A DNA stretch of 64,000 nt from Bacillota bacterium (GCA_029007725.1 JAQXIJ010000047.1:1-64000), one strand, 5' to 3'. Shown: positions 27,989-36,547, counted from the stretch's first letter. Numbers and translations are program-made. Notes: generated by a model from the sequence alone, not told the origin.

Positions 27989-28527
27989 TGGGTACATTAA
28001 ATATTTTAATCGCAGGCTTCGGCGGTCAGGGAGTTCTTTTTGCCGGAAAATGTCTTGCATATAAAGGTCTGATAGAGAATAAGCAGGTCAGCTGGCTTCC
28101 GTCCTATGGTCCTGAAATGCGCGGCGGAACGGCAAACTGCAGTGTAATTTTGAGCGATACCCCTGTCGGTTCGCCTATTGTTTCAAACCCAAACGTGCTT
28201 GTTGCAATGAATCTTCCGTCACTTGACAAATACGAAGACGCGGCTGTTTCGGGAGCTAAGGTTTTTGTTGATTCAACGCTTATAAGCAGGAATGTAAAAA
28301 GAACCGACGTAGACGCGTTTTATATTCCTGCAACCAAGATGGCTTCCGATATCGGAGCTCCAACACTTGCAAATATGATAATCATCGGCAAGCTCATAAA
28401 GGAAACAAGCGCCGTTGATTTTGACACGATAGAAGAGGGACTGAAAAATGTTATTCCCCCTAGAAAAGCCGATATGCTTGAGATCAATCTGAAAGCACTT
28501 AAAAATGGCTACGAATATAAGGAATAA
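27988..28527 (+). CDS. 2-oxoacid:ferredoxin oxidoreductase gamma subunit
   Basis: 179 residues. The GFGGQGVLFAGKCLA motif at about 10-24 and SWLPSYGPEMRGGTANC (about 40-56) mark the gamma subunit of pyruvate/ketoisovalerate oxidoreductases, which forms the CoA-binding interface. GAGGAGGAG precedes the ATG within the end of the beta gene. Last gene of the T-box-linked operon; a terminator follows 18 bases after the stop. Confidence 0.92.
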   Translation: MGTLNILIAGFGGQGVLFAGKCLAYKGLIENKQVSWLPSYGPEMRGGTANCSVILSDTPVGSPIVSNPNVLVAMNLPSLDKYEDAAVSGAKVFVDSTLISRNVKRTDVDAFYIPATKMASDIGAPTLANMIIIGKLIKETSAVDFDTIEEGLKNVIPPRKADMLEINLKALKNGYEYKE

Positions 28528-28545
28528 TTTTACAATTAATACAGA

Positions 28546-28583
28546 AAAAACTCGCAGTTTTTTTAACAAAACTGGGAGTTTTT
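28546..28583 (+). terminator. Terminator of the vor operon
   Basis: A 16-bp stem with one mismatch (28546-28561 with 28568-28583), closed by A runs on one side and T5 on the other. Confidence 0.85.
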
Positions 28584-28587
28584 CCTA

Positions 28588-28616
28588 TTGTCTATTTTTT
28601 AAATATGTGGTAAAAT
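28588..28616 (+). promoter_or_regulatory. Promoter of pyk
   Basis: TTGTCT (28588-28593), 17-base spacer, TAAAAT (28611-28616), 56 bases before the pyk start. Confidence 0.7.
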
Positions 28617-28671
28617 TAAATTTAAAGCGAATAATATTTAGAAGATGTGCTATAAGAGAGGATGTTGATAA

Positions 28672-30090
28672 ATGAGAAAAACGAAAATAATTTGCACTCT
28701 TGGACCTGCGACCGACGATATGAAGATAATGGAGCAACTGGTCGAAAGCGGTATGAATGTAGCACGAATAAATTTTTCACACGGCACTCACGAAGAACAG
28801 GGCAAAAGAATGCAGATGGTGCGTGATGTGCGAAGAAAATATAATAAACACGTTGCAATACTCCTTGATACAAAAGGACCGGAAATTCGTATAGGTAACT
28901 TTGAAAACGGCAGAATTGAACTGAAAGCCGGGGATGAATTTTATCTTTGCTGTGAGGATATCCTTGGAAATCAGAATTCGGTGAGCGTAACCTATAAAGA
29001 GCTTTATAAGGACATTGAGCCTGGAACAAGGATTTTGATTGACGACGGACTGATCGAGATGTTTGTTGAGTCAATTGAGGGAAAAAGAATCAAGTGCCGT
29101 GTGCAGAACAGTGGCGTAATTTTAAATCATAAGGGTGTTAATATTCCGGGAGTTCATGCAAATCTTCCGTATATGAGCGAAAAGGATATTTCGGACATAC
29201 TTTTCGGGATAGAGAATGATATTGATTTTATAGCGGCATCATTTGTGCGTTGCGCCGATGATATACGGAAGATAAGGCACCTTTTATTAAAAAACGGAGG
29301 AAACGATATAAATATAATTGCCAAAATTGAAAATCATGAAGGTGTAGAAAATATAGACGAAATTATCAGAGAATCCGACGGAATTATGATAGCCAGGGGC
29401 GATATGGGTGTTGAGCTTCCGGGTGAGGAGGTCCCGGTGGTGCAGAAAATGATTATAAAGAAGGTATATGAAGCCGGAAAGCAAGTTATAACTGCAACGC
29501 AGATGTTAGATTCCATGATGCAGCATCCGCGCCCGACACGTGCTGAAACAGCCGATGTTGCAAACGCTATTTATGACGGAACAAGCGCAATTATGCTTTC
29601 AGGTGAAACAGCTGCGGGAAAATTCCCGGTCGAATCGCTTAAAACAATGGTCAGGATTGCGGACAGAACAGAACATGATATAGACTACAGAAAACGCTTT
29701 TTCAACCACGACCGCCGCGCAAATCCAGATGTTACCGATGCTATATGCCATGCTACCTGCACGACCGCACATGACCTTAATGCCAGCGCAATAATCACGG
29801 TTTCAAAGTCCGGAAGAACGGCAAGAATGATTTCACGCTATCGCCCGTACTGTGATATAATTGGCTGCACGATTAAAGAAAAGGTTAGCAGACAGCTTAA
29901 TATGTCATGGGGCGTTACACCTATTCTGCTTGAAGAAAAAAATGATGTGTTTGAGCTTTTTGACCATGCGATAGATAGCGCAAAGCACGAAAACTTGCTT
30001 AAAGCAGGAGATATTGCGGTAATTACGTCCGGCGTACCTATGGGAATGTCCGGAACTACAAATATGATAAAGGTTCAGGTTGTTGAATAG
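28672..30090 (+). CDS. pyk: Pyruvate kinase
   Basis: 472 residues. It transfers phosphate from PEP to ADP in the last glycolytic step. TKIICTLGPATDD at the N-terminus, INFSHGTHEEQ, the active-site IIAKIENHEGVENIDEI (catalytic Lys), MIARGDMGVELPGEEVP and MLSGETAAGKFPVE are present. The length shows the core enzyme without the extra C-terminal PEP-utiliser-like domain of some Bacillus enzymes. It stands alone with promoter and terminator. Confidence 0.97.
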   Translation: MRKTKIICTLGPATDDMKIMEQLVESGMNVARINFSHGTHEEQGKRMQMVRDVRRKYNKHVAILLDTKGPEIRIGNFENGRIELKAGDEFYLCCEDILGNQNSVSVTYKELYKDIEPGTRILIDDGLIEMFVESIEGKRIKCRVQNSGVILNHKGVNIPGVHANLPYMSEKDISDILFGIENDIDFIAASFVRCADDIRKIRHLLLKNGGNDINIIAKIENHEGVENIDEIIRESDGIMIARGDMGVELPGEEVPVVQKMIIKKVYEAGKQVITATQMLDSMMQHPRPTRAETADVANAIYDGTSAIMLSGETAAGKFPVESLKTMVRIADRTEHDIDYRKRFFNHDRRANPDVTDAICHATCTTAHDLNASAIITVSKSGRTARMISRYRPYCDIIGCTIKEKVSRQLNMSWGVTPILLEEKNDVFELFDHAIDSAKHENLLKAGDIAVITSGVPMGMSGTTNMIKVQVVE

Positions 30091-30130
30091 AAAAAAATAG
30101 TAATTTCGTGTAAGAAATTACTATTTTTTT
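30091..30130 (+). terminator. Terminator of pyk
   Basis: A 17-bp stem (30091-30107 with 30114-30130) directly after the stop, ending in T7. Confidence 0.88.
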
Positions 30131-30146
30131 GTTGCACGGATAGCTA

Positions 30147-30175
30147 TTTACTTTTGCGGATATGTGAGTTATAAT
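30147..30175 (+). promoter_or_regulatory. Probable promoter of the SLH glycosidase gene
   Basis: A TATAAT (30170-30175) with a weak -35 TTTACT (30147-30152) at 17 bases. A second TATAAT overlaps at 30175-30180. Confidence 0.45.
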
Positions 30176-30208
30176 ATAATGGTTATCAAGAAAAGAGGTA
30201 TAGGGTAA

Positions 30209-32470
30209 ATGAAAAAAAGAATAATTGCGCTGCTGTTGGTAATCATGGCGGCGGCTCAGCCGGCTTATGCATCGATTTTGGGCAGTGTGTCTGAAAGCTG
30301 GTCGCATGATATTGCAAACGGTACGTATTTTTACAAAAACACATTTTTGTCACAGCAGTCCGGAGTAGGAATGCAGGCAGAATATTACGCCGAATATACT
30401 CCCAATGACAAGGTTGTGCCTGCTGTCGTCACGGCTGAGAGCATCTGGGGGCTGCGGACGATTACGTCTGCCGAAAAGTATATGCGCGATAACGGCATGG
30501 TTCCGCTTATCGGCATAAACGCGTCCTTTTTCTCATGGAAAACAGGTGTGCCAATGGGACATATCCTTAGTGACGGAAAGATTATGTCCAAGGATACCGA
30601 AACGTATCAATCGGTCGGATTTTTGGAGGACGGAAAGGCGTTTATTGCTCCGCTTTCCATAAAGACAACGCTGACTTCGGGAGATATGAGCGTTGATGTT
30701 GCACATATAAATAAATATAATCAGACAGTTACTGATGTCGTAAATCTTTACACAGAGGACTTTGCTGATAATAACCATACCGAATCTGCAGCACTGGATT
30801 TAATTTTGAACAATGTTGAGGGAACACTTGGAGTTGGAAAAACTGTAACCGCAACAGTTGAGGAAAAATTCAATTATACCGGATCGGTAAAAATCCCTGC
30901 TGGGAAAATTGTTTTGACAGTGAATGAAACAGCAAGACCGGAGCTATATGAGGCACTTAATTCGCTTAATGTCGGCGACAGGGTGACGATTTCGAGCAGT
31001 GCGTTGGATGATGAACGCTGGAAAATCGCTGTGAGCGGACTCGGGAGCGTCGGCGACACTTTGATTAAAAACGGTGAGGTTCAGAGTGGATTTCAAAAAG
31101 GGGCGGCACCTCGTACAGCGGTCGGAATAACAGAAAGCGGAAACGTGATTTTCTATGTTATCGACGGACGCCAGCAGCCTTACAGCTACGGTGTGCAGAT
31201 TCAGACCCTTGCAAATAGACTGAAAGAGCTTGGCTGCGTAGATGCAATTAATCTTGACGGCGGCGGCTCAAGCGCAATTTTGGGAGTATATCCGGGCAGC
31301 GACAGCTCGGCGATTTTAAACTCTCCGTCTGAGGGAAAACTGCGCACCTGTTCGAGCTATATTTTCCTTAAAAACGTGCAGCAGCCGACCGGGACCCCGG
31401 GACACCTGTATGCATATCCGTTTGAACAGCACTACCTGTCGGGATATTCTGAGGAGATATATCCTGTGACAGTGGACACGGCATATTATAAAATGAATAA
31501 TCCAGATGATCTTGCAATGACAGTAAGTGGCACCGAAAGCACGGTGGACGCGTCGGGAATACTGACGGCTAAAGGAGACGGCAAATTTACGGTAAATCTG
31601 TCCGGAGGCGGCGCGTCGGGAAGCGCCGTATATCATACCTATGAAACGCCGACTAACATAAACGTGTATAATGGCGAGACAAATGCAGAAATAAAGCGGC
31701 TTTCACTGCGTAAAGGAGATAGGGTAAAGCTGAGTATTACAGCTCAGCACTATTATATAAATCTTAAGGTGAACAAAGACTGCTTTAATTATGAGGTTAC
31801 GAACAATCTCGGTTATGTGGACGAAAACGGTGAGCTGGTAATCACGGCTAACAGCGGCAGCGGAGTGATGAGGGTTTCGGCAGGTGGTTATAGCAAGGAA
31901 ATTCCGGTTTCGGTTAACTTTGAAACGCCGTTTAAGGATATTTCGGAGCATTGGGCAAGAGATAACATACAAAATATTTATGAAAAGCACATTATAAGTG
32001 GTTATGAAACCGATAACGGGTTGTATTTTATGCCGGATAACAATATAACAAGAGAGGAATTTGCAGTTATAATGTGCAGATATATGGGAGTTGATGCGGA
32101 TGCCTACAAAAATACCGCAGTTGATTTTGCGGATGAAGCGGAAATATCGTCGTGGGCAAAGAGCGCGGCTTTTGCTTTGTATGAAAAGGGTATAATTACC
32201 GGAAAGGCAAAAGGAGATAAAATTTATTTTGCACCATCGGATACGCTGACACGCGCCGAGGCTATGACCATTTTAGGAAGAACACTTTCAGAGCAGAGCG
32301 AAGGCAGTTTGATTTTTGCTGACAGCGACAAAATTCCGTCATGGGCAGAGCAGTATATCGGCACAATGGTGTTAAATGGATATGTAAGCGGATATGAGGA
32401 TAATACATTAAGACCGCAAAGCAGCGTAACCCGTGCCGAAGCGGTTACAATGATTGCAAAAATGCAGTAG
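30209..32470 (+). CDS. Phosphodiester glycosidase-family (NAGPA-like) protein with SLH repeats
   Basis: 753 residues. A signal peptide (MKKRIIALLLVIMAAAQPAYA) directs export. About 50-390 match the NAGPA/phosphodiester glycosidase family: GINASFFS, PRTAVGITESGNVIFYVIDG and AINLDGGGSSA. A beta-rich linker (about 400-560) follows, then three SLH repeats (about 575-625, 635-690, 700-753: FKDISEHWARDNI, FADEAEISSWAKSA, FADSDKIPSWAEQYI) that bind pyruvylated secondary cell-wall polymer. The protein is therefore an S-layer-associated enzyme, perhaps acting on phosphodiester-linked sugars of the wall. AAAGAGG is upstream of the ATG. Confidence 0.9.
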   Translation: MKKRIIALLLVIMAAAQPAYASILGSVSESWSHDIANGTYFYKNTFLSQQSGVGMQAEYYAEYTPNDKVVPAVVTAESIWGLRTITSAEKYMRDNGMVPLIGINASFFSWKTGVPMGHILSDGKIMSKDTETYQSVGFLEDGKAFIAPLSIKTTLTSGDMSVDVAHINKYNQTVTDVVNLYTEDFADNNHTESAALDLILNNVEGTLGVGKTVTATVEEKFNYTGSVKIPAGKIVLTVNETARPELYEALNSLNVGDRVTISSSALDDERWKIAVSGLGSVGDTLIKNGEVQSGFQKGAAPRTAVGITESGNVIFYVIDGRQQPYSYGVQIQTLANRLKELGCVDAINLDGGGSSAILGVYPGSDSSAILNSPSEGKLRTCSSYIFLKNVQQPTGTPGHLYAYPFEQHYLSGYSEEIYPVTVDTAYYKMNNPDDLAMTVSGTESTVDASGILTAKGDGKFTVNLSGGGASGSAVYHTYETPTNINVYNGETNAEIKRLSLRKGDRVKLSITAQHYYINLKVNKDCFNYEVTNNLGYVDENGELVITANSGSGVMRVSAGGYSKEIPVSVNFETPFKDISEHWARDNIQNIYEKHIISGYETDNGLYFMPDNNITREEFAVIMCRYMGVDADAYKNTAVDFADEAEISSWAKSAAFALYEKGIITGKAKGDKIYFAPSDTLTRAEAMTILGRTLSEQSEGSLIFADSDKIPSWAEQYIGTMVLNGYVSGYEDNTLRPQSSVTRAEAVTMIAKMQ

Positions 32471-32506
32471 CAAAAATGGCAATGTTTTACATTACCATTT
32501 TTTTGC

Positions 32507-33412
32507 TTAATTGTCGTCTTCATAAAAATCAGGAATAAAGCTTTCTGATGCCGGGTCACCTTCTTGAATAAATGCATTTTCAATACCTAATCCGGCGGCA
32601 TAGTCAAGAATTGCGGCATAATGTTTTTTGCTGAGCTTGCGTTTCAGCTCTGGAAATTTGTTCGGAACGGTGTCAAGCGGAGTGTATTGGCTCATTATGC
32701 TCATAAAAATATTGTTTCCATATTCCGAGTGAAGATAGTCTATGATTTTTTTTGTATCAAACAAAAGACCGGGTAACATAAGATGACGGACGATTACACC
32801 TTTTTGAATAATGCCGCTTTCGTCAAAAACGCAAGGGCCAGTTTGTCGGTACATTTCTGCTATGGCCGCGGAAGCTGTTTTGAAATAATCCGCTGCATTT
32901 GAATACTTGACCGCATATCTATCATCAAAATATTTGAGATCTGGAAGATAGACGTCAATATAATTTGAAAGCAGTCTTATTGTTTCAGGTTTCTCGAAAC
33001 CGCTTGTGTTGTATACGATTGGAATTTGCAGTCCGTTTTTGCGTGCGGTGCAGAGCGCATTGATTATCTGCGGAACATAATGCGTAGGTGTGACAAGATT
33101 AATATTGTTTGCACCCTGATCCTGAAGATGTAGAAAAATATCCGAAAGATCACTTTCACTTATATACTTCCCATGATTTTGCGTGCTTATGCCATAGTTT
33201 TGGCAGAATACACATTTTAGAGTGCAGTGAGAAAAAAATATGGCACCAGAGCCGCTTTTTCCGGAAATGCATGGCTCTTCCCAAAAATGAAGTGCGGCAC
33301 GGGCGATTTTTATACGGCTGTTACTACCGCAGAAACCGATTTTACCGCTTTGACGGTTAACACCGCAGTTGCGTGGACACAATCGACAGTTTTTCAGTAT
33401 ATCGTAATTCAT
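32507..33412 (-). CDS. Radical SAM protein, PflA-like
   Basis: 301 residues. The radical SAM cluster motif CTLKCVFC lies at about 63-70, preceded by a Cys-rich start (CRLCPRNCGVNR...GFCGS) typical of uncharacterised PflA-like proteins. It would bind a [4Fe-4S] cluster and cleave SAM; the substrate is unknown. It is a single gene on the minus strand, with its start in the gap shared with the divergent methionine-gamma-lyase-like gene. Confidence 0.85.
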   Translation of the reverse strand: MNYDILKNCRLCPRNCGVNRQSGKIGFCGSNSRIKIARAALHFWEEPCISGKSGSGAIFFSHCTLKCVFCQNYGISTQNHGKYISESDLSDIFLHLQDQGANNINLVTPTHYVPQIINALCTARKNGLQIPIVYNTSGFEKPETIRLLSNYIDVYLPDLKYFDDRYAVKYSNAADYFKTASAAIAEMYRQTGPCVFDESGIIQKGVIVRHLMLPGLLFDTKKIIDYLHSEYGNNIFMSIMSQYTPLDTVPNKFPELKRKLSKKHYAAILDYAAGLGIENAFIQEGDPASESFIPDFYEDDN

Positions 33413-33481
33413 AATTTGTACCTCGTTTTCGCTATAATTTTAGCACAAAAATGGCTCCAATACAATTCTTTTATAAAAAGA

Positions 33482-33510
33482 TTGCAAAATATCGGTTTTT
33501 GGTATATAAT
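33482..33510 (+). promoter_or_regulatory. Promoter of the gamma-lyase-like gene
   Basis: TTGCAA (33482-33487), 17-base spacer, TATAAT (33505-33510), 29 bases before the start codon. Confidence 0.72.
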
Positions 33511-33538
33511 AATTAATTGTACGAAAAGAGGTATAGTG

Positions 33539-34825
33539 ATGTCAAAGAATAAATTTCTGAAAGAAAATTTTGGACTTTCTGAAGCTGTTTTGAATATTGT
33601 CGAAGAAGCAGAGACGACAGCGGCAAAGGCTTTTCGGCATATTGAGGATATGGCTGAGATCAATGAGATGAAGGTCATGAAGGCATTTGCCGATAACCGT
33701 CTGAGCGCAGAATATTTTATGGCTTCAAGCGGTTACGGCAGCGATGATATCGGACGTGATATGCTTGATAAAATTTATGCGCAGGTCTTTGAATCTGAAG
33801 ATGCGCTGGTAAGATATAACTTTATTTCGGGAACGCATACCCTGTCAACCATGCTGTTCGGAGTTTTACGGCCGGGTGATACAGTTGTTGCAATAACTGG
33901 AAAGCCGTATGATACTTTGGAAGAGGTTATCGGAATTGTCGGAAAGCCGGGCAACGGTTCATTAAAGGATTTCGGTATTAATTATAAGCAGATAGACCTA
34001 AAGTCCGACAGTGAACCGGACTATAACGCGATAAACAAGGAGCTTACCGAAAATAAAATAAAAGCTGTATGGATTCAGCGTTCAAAGGGCTATGGCGAAC
34101 GAAAGACTTTTTCCGCAAAAGAAATAGGTAAAATGATAAAGTTTGTAAAGGAAATTTCTCCAGATACGCTTGCGCTTGTGGATAACTGTTACGGTGAATT
34201 TACCGATGACAAGGAGCCTACATATTACGGTGCTGATCTATGCGGTGGCTCGCTGATAAAAAATGCGGGAGGCGGAATTGCGCCGACCGGAGGATACATT
34301 GCCGGAAAGGAGAAATATATAAATCTGTGTGCCTATAGGCTTTCCACAGTAGGAATTGGACGCGAAAACGGCGCAACACTTGGTATAAACAAGTGCCTTT
34401 ATCAAGGCTTGTTTTTTGCACCGCACGTTGTTTCGCAGGCACTTAAAAGCGCTGTGCTGTGCGCCGCAATTTATGAAAAGCTCGGTTTTGAGGTTGAGCC
34501 GAGGTCAGACGATGTGCGCCATGATATAATTCAGAGAATAAAACTGGGTTCGGAGAAGGCAATGATTGCCTTTTGCCGCGGAATCCAGCTTGGTTCTCCA
34601 GTTGATGCATATGTTAAGCCTGAGCCGAGCGATATGCCGGGATATCAGGAAAAAGTTATTATGGCGGCAGGGGCATTCAATCAGGGTTCTTCTATTGAAC
34701 TCAGTGCGGACGGACCGATTAAGCCGCCGTATACGATATATATGCAGGGAGGACTCACCTATGAGTCTGCAAAGCTCGGAATCATCATGTCGGTGCAGTC
34801 ACTTAAAGATGAAGGAGTTATATGA
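33539..34825 (+). CDS. Methionine gamma-lyase family PLP protein (aluminium-resistance family)
   Basis: 428 residues of the family once called aluminium-resistance proteins, now grouped with methionine gamma-lyases. ASSGYGSDDIGRDMLDKIYA, FISGTHTLS and the PLP-lysine region GSLIKNAGGGIAPTGGYIAG are visible. The substrate is not established for most members. The frame is open back to 33227, but ATG 33539 is chosen because a promoter lies at 33482-33510 and AAAGAGG lies just upstream. It overlaps or abuts the next gene, a metal-permease-like protein. Confidence 0.88.
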   Translation: MSKNKFLKENFGLSEAVLNIVEEAETTAAKAFRHIEDMAEINEMKVMKAFADNRLSAEYFMASSGYGSDDIGRDMLDKIYAQVFESEDALVRYNFISGTHTLSTMLFGVLRPGDTVVAITGKPYDTLEEVIGIVGKPGNGSLKDFGINYKQIDLKSDSEPDYNAINKELTENKIKAVWIQRSKGYGERKTFSAKEIGKMIKFVKEISPDTLALVDNCYGEFTDDKEPTYYGADLCGGSLIKNAGGGIAPTGGYIAGKEKYINLCAYRLSTVGIGRENGATLGINKCLYQGLFFAPHVVSQALKSAVLCAAIYEKLGFEVEPRSDDVRHDIIQRIKLGSEKAMIAFCRGIQLGSPVDAYVKPEPSDMPGYQEKVIMAAGAFNQGSSIELSADGPIKPPYTIYMQGGLTYESAKLGIIMSVQSLKDEGVI

Positions 34826-35664
34826 TGGATTTTATGATTGATGTAATAAAGGATTCATTTTTTGATTCAATGAAACTTTTGCCGCTTTTGTTTGCCATCT
34901 ATCTGATAGTCGAGTATCTGGAGCATAAAAATAACGGAGCGGTACATGGCATATTTAATAAATCAAAAAATATAGGACCTCTTTTGGGCGGAGTTTTCGG
35001 AATCATCCCACAGTGCGGATTTTCGGTAATTGCATCGGAGCTTTTTGCAAAGCACGCTATAACCTTGGGAACACTGATTGCGATTTTCGTTTCCACATCC
35101 GATGAGGCAATTCCGCTGCTGCTTGCGCATCCCGAAATGTTTGGCGACATGCTGAAGCTGATTGTGCTAAAATTTGTGATAGCGGTTGCGGCAGGCTTTG
35201 CGGTTGACCTTGTGTATGAGTCGAAAACTGAGTCACATAATGAATCCGATCACCATTTTCACGGCAATTGCGAAAGCTGCGATGACGGTGTTTTAAAATC
35301 TGCTGTTGTTCATGCGGTTAGAATTTTCATTTTTATATTCACTGTTAACATTTTACTAGGTCTTGCTGCCGAATATATTTCGCCAGCGATGGAATTTGTG
35401 ACTCATCACAAAGTGTTGCAGGCATTTGTTACGGCTCTGTTTGGACTGATACCAAACTGTGCGGCATCAGTTGTGCTTACCGAACTGTACATTGCCGGAA
35501 AAATAACCCTCGGCGCACTGGTAGGTGGACTGTGCACCGGTGCCGGAGTAGGATTAGTGGTGCTGTTTAAGCTAAACAAAAGCTTAAAACAGAACATGAC
35601 AATTCTTGCACTGATTTATTTTATTGGCGCTGTTTCCGGAATAGTACTGCAGTTTATGTTATAA
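34825..35664 (+). CDS. Putative ArsP_2/manganese-type membrane permease
   Basis: 279 residues with about eight hydrophobic segments in two homologous halves. Each half carries a similar motif, GGVFGIIPQCGFSVIASEL (about 50-69) and FGLIPNCAASVVLTELY (about 207-223). A His/Asp/Cys-rich loop (about 133-152: SHNESDHHFHGNCESCDD) separates them and could bind metal. This matches the 10-TM ArsP_2 / putative manganese transporter family. The ATG at 34825 is preferred because AAGGAG is then 7 bases upstream; 34822 is also possible. It is coupled to the gamma-lyase-like gene by a one-base overlap. Confidence 0.8.
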   Translation: MDFMIDVIKDSFFDSMKLLPLLFAIYLIVEYLEHKNNGAVHGIFNKSKNIGPLLGGVFGIIPQCGFSVIASELFAKHAITLGTLIAIFVSTSDEAIPLLLAHPEMFGDMLKLIVLKFVIAVAAGFAVDLVYESKTESHNESDHHFHGNCESCDDGVLKSAVVHAVRIFIFIFTVNILLGLAAEYISPAMEFVTHHKVLQAFVTALFGLIPNCAASVVLTELYIAGKITLGALVGGLCTGAGVGLVVLFKLNKSLKQNMTILALIYFIGAVSGIVLQFML

Positions 35665-35789
35665 CCGGCAAGTTTTGCAAGCTCGTTTTCAAGATATATT
35701 TTAAAACAGTCTTCGATAACTTTCTGAAAGTCATGGTTTGAGTCTATAACTGTGACTGTTATATCGGCGGCTGTTAATTTTTTACCCAT
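35616..35789 (-). CDS. Small hypothetical protein (57 aa) next to truncated sigK
   Basis: A 57-codon frame starting MGKKLTAADITVTVIDSNHD with an excellent AAAGGAGG 6 bases upstream. The start lies 18 bases after the sigK stop on the same strand. The C-terminal 15 codons overlap the end of the convergent permease gene. No family is recognised with confidence; the opening resembles small proteins of clostridial integrative elements, which is only an impression. The frame may itself be a truncated or fused remnant. Confidence 0.5.
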   Translation of the reverse strand: MGKKLTAADITVTVIDSNHDFQKVIEDCFKIYLENELAKLAGYNINCSTIPETAPIK

Positions 35790-35807
35790 TTTGATCCTCC
35801 TTTTACA

Positions 35808-36452
35808 TTAAGAAAGTTTCAATACATATGACCTTGAAATGCCCAAAATTTGAGAAATTTCTTTTTGCGTTTTTCTGCGCGTATTGTTTAGACCATAGCG
35901 CCAGCATAGAATTTTTTGCTCATCGGGGGTGAGAACGGTCCCCATTGCCTCATAGAGCTTTTTTATGTTGATTTTTAATGCAATCTCATCAAAAATATCG
36001 TCGTTGTCGGCAGGAAAAATGTCGGATATAGTCATGTTGTTGCCCTCTTTGTCAGTTCCTATGCTGTCTTCAAGAGATACATCATTGATGCTTTTTTTGT
36101 TCATACGCAGCATCATAAGAACTTCGTTTTCGATACAGCGGGCTATGTATGTTGTCAGCTTCGATGTCTTTGTTTGGTCAAACGTGTTTATGCCCTTGAT
36201 AAGTCCGATTGTTCCTGTCGAAACAAGGTCGTCAAAGTTGCTCTCGGTTGCATATTTTTTTGCAATGTGTGCGACAAGGCGCAGATTGTGCTCGATAAGA
36301 ATGTTTTTTGCATTTTCGTCGCCACCTGACCAAAGCTCTAGATAGTGTTGCTCTTCTTTCGGCGTAAGGGGTTTTGGGAAAGCATTACCGCCTCCGACAA
36401 AACCCAAAAGAAAGAGTATGTTATTAATAAGCTCGCAAAACATTTCAAGCAT
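35808..36452 (-). CDS. sigK: Sporulation sigma factor SigK, C-terminally truncated
   Basis: 214 residues. A hydrophobic pro-sequence (about 1-22) precedes NAFPKPLTPKEE, as in pro-SigK, which is cleaved in the mother cell. Region 2 (NILIEHNLRLVAHIAKKY; DDLVSTGTIGLIKGI; TYIARCIENEVLMMLR) and regions 3-4 (SLEDSIGTDKEGN; ILCWRYGLNNT; TQKEISQILGISRSYV) match SigK. The family then continues SRIEK..., but here the protein ends LKLS, losing about 25-30 residues including half of the -35 recognition helix. ATG 36452 is used because GAGGTGA lies 5 bases before it; the frame also contains a GTG at 36461. The truncation may be real inactivation or one half of a split gene. Confidence 0.85.
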   Translation of the reverse strand: MLEMFCELINNILFLLGFVGGGNAFPKPLTPKEEQHYLELWSGGDENAKNILIEHNLRLVAHIAKKYATESNFDDLVSTGTIGLIKGINTFDQTKTSKLTTYIARCIENEVLMMLRMNKKSINDVSLEDSIGTDKEGNNMTISDIFPADNDDIFDEIALKINIKKLYEAMGTVLTPDEQKILCWRYGLNNTRRKTQKEISQILGISRSYVLKLS

Positions 36453-36484
36453 ATAAATCACCTCAAAAAATAATATGCGGTATT

Positions 36485-36500
36485 ATGCACATATGTGCAT
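36485..36500. promoter_or_regulatory. 16-bp perfect palindrome upstream of sigK
   Basis: ATGCACATATGTGCAT, 33 bases before the sigK start. On the minus strand it is followed by CATATTAT, which partly resembles a SigE -10 element (CATACAnT). It could be a regulator site or part of a mother-cell promoter. Confidence 0.35.
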
Positions 36501-36514
36501 GAACGACTGTCCTA

Positions 36515-36547
36515 AAAAAATAACACCTCTGAAAGGTGTTATTTTTT
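36515..36547 (-). terminator. Terminator of coaX
   Basis: A 14-bp stem (36515-36528 with 36534-36547) rich in A/T at its base, with a T run on the minus strand. It overlaps the last codons of coaX. The symmetric A/T tails could also work on the other strand. Confidence 0.75.
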
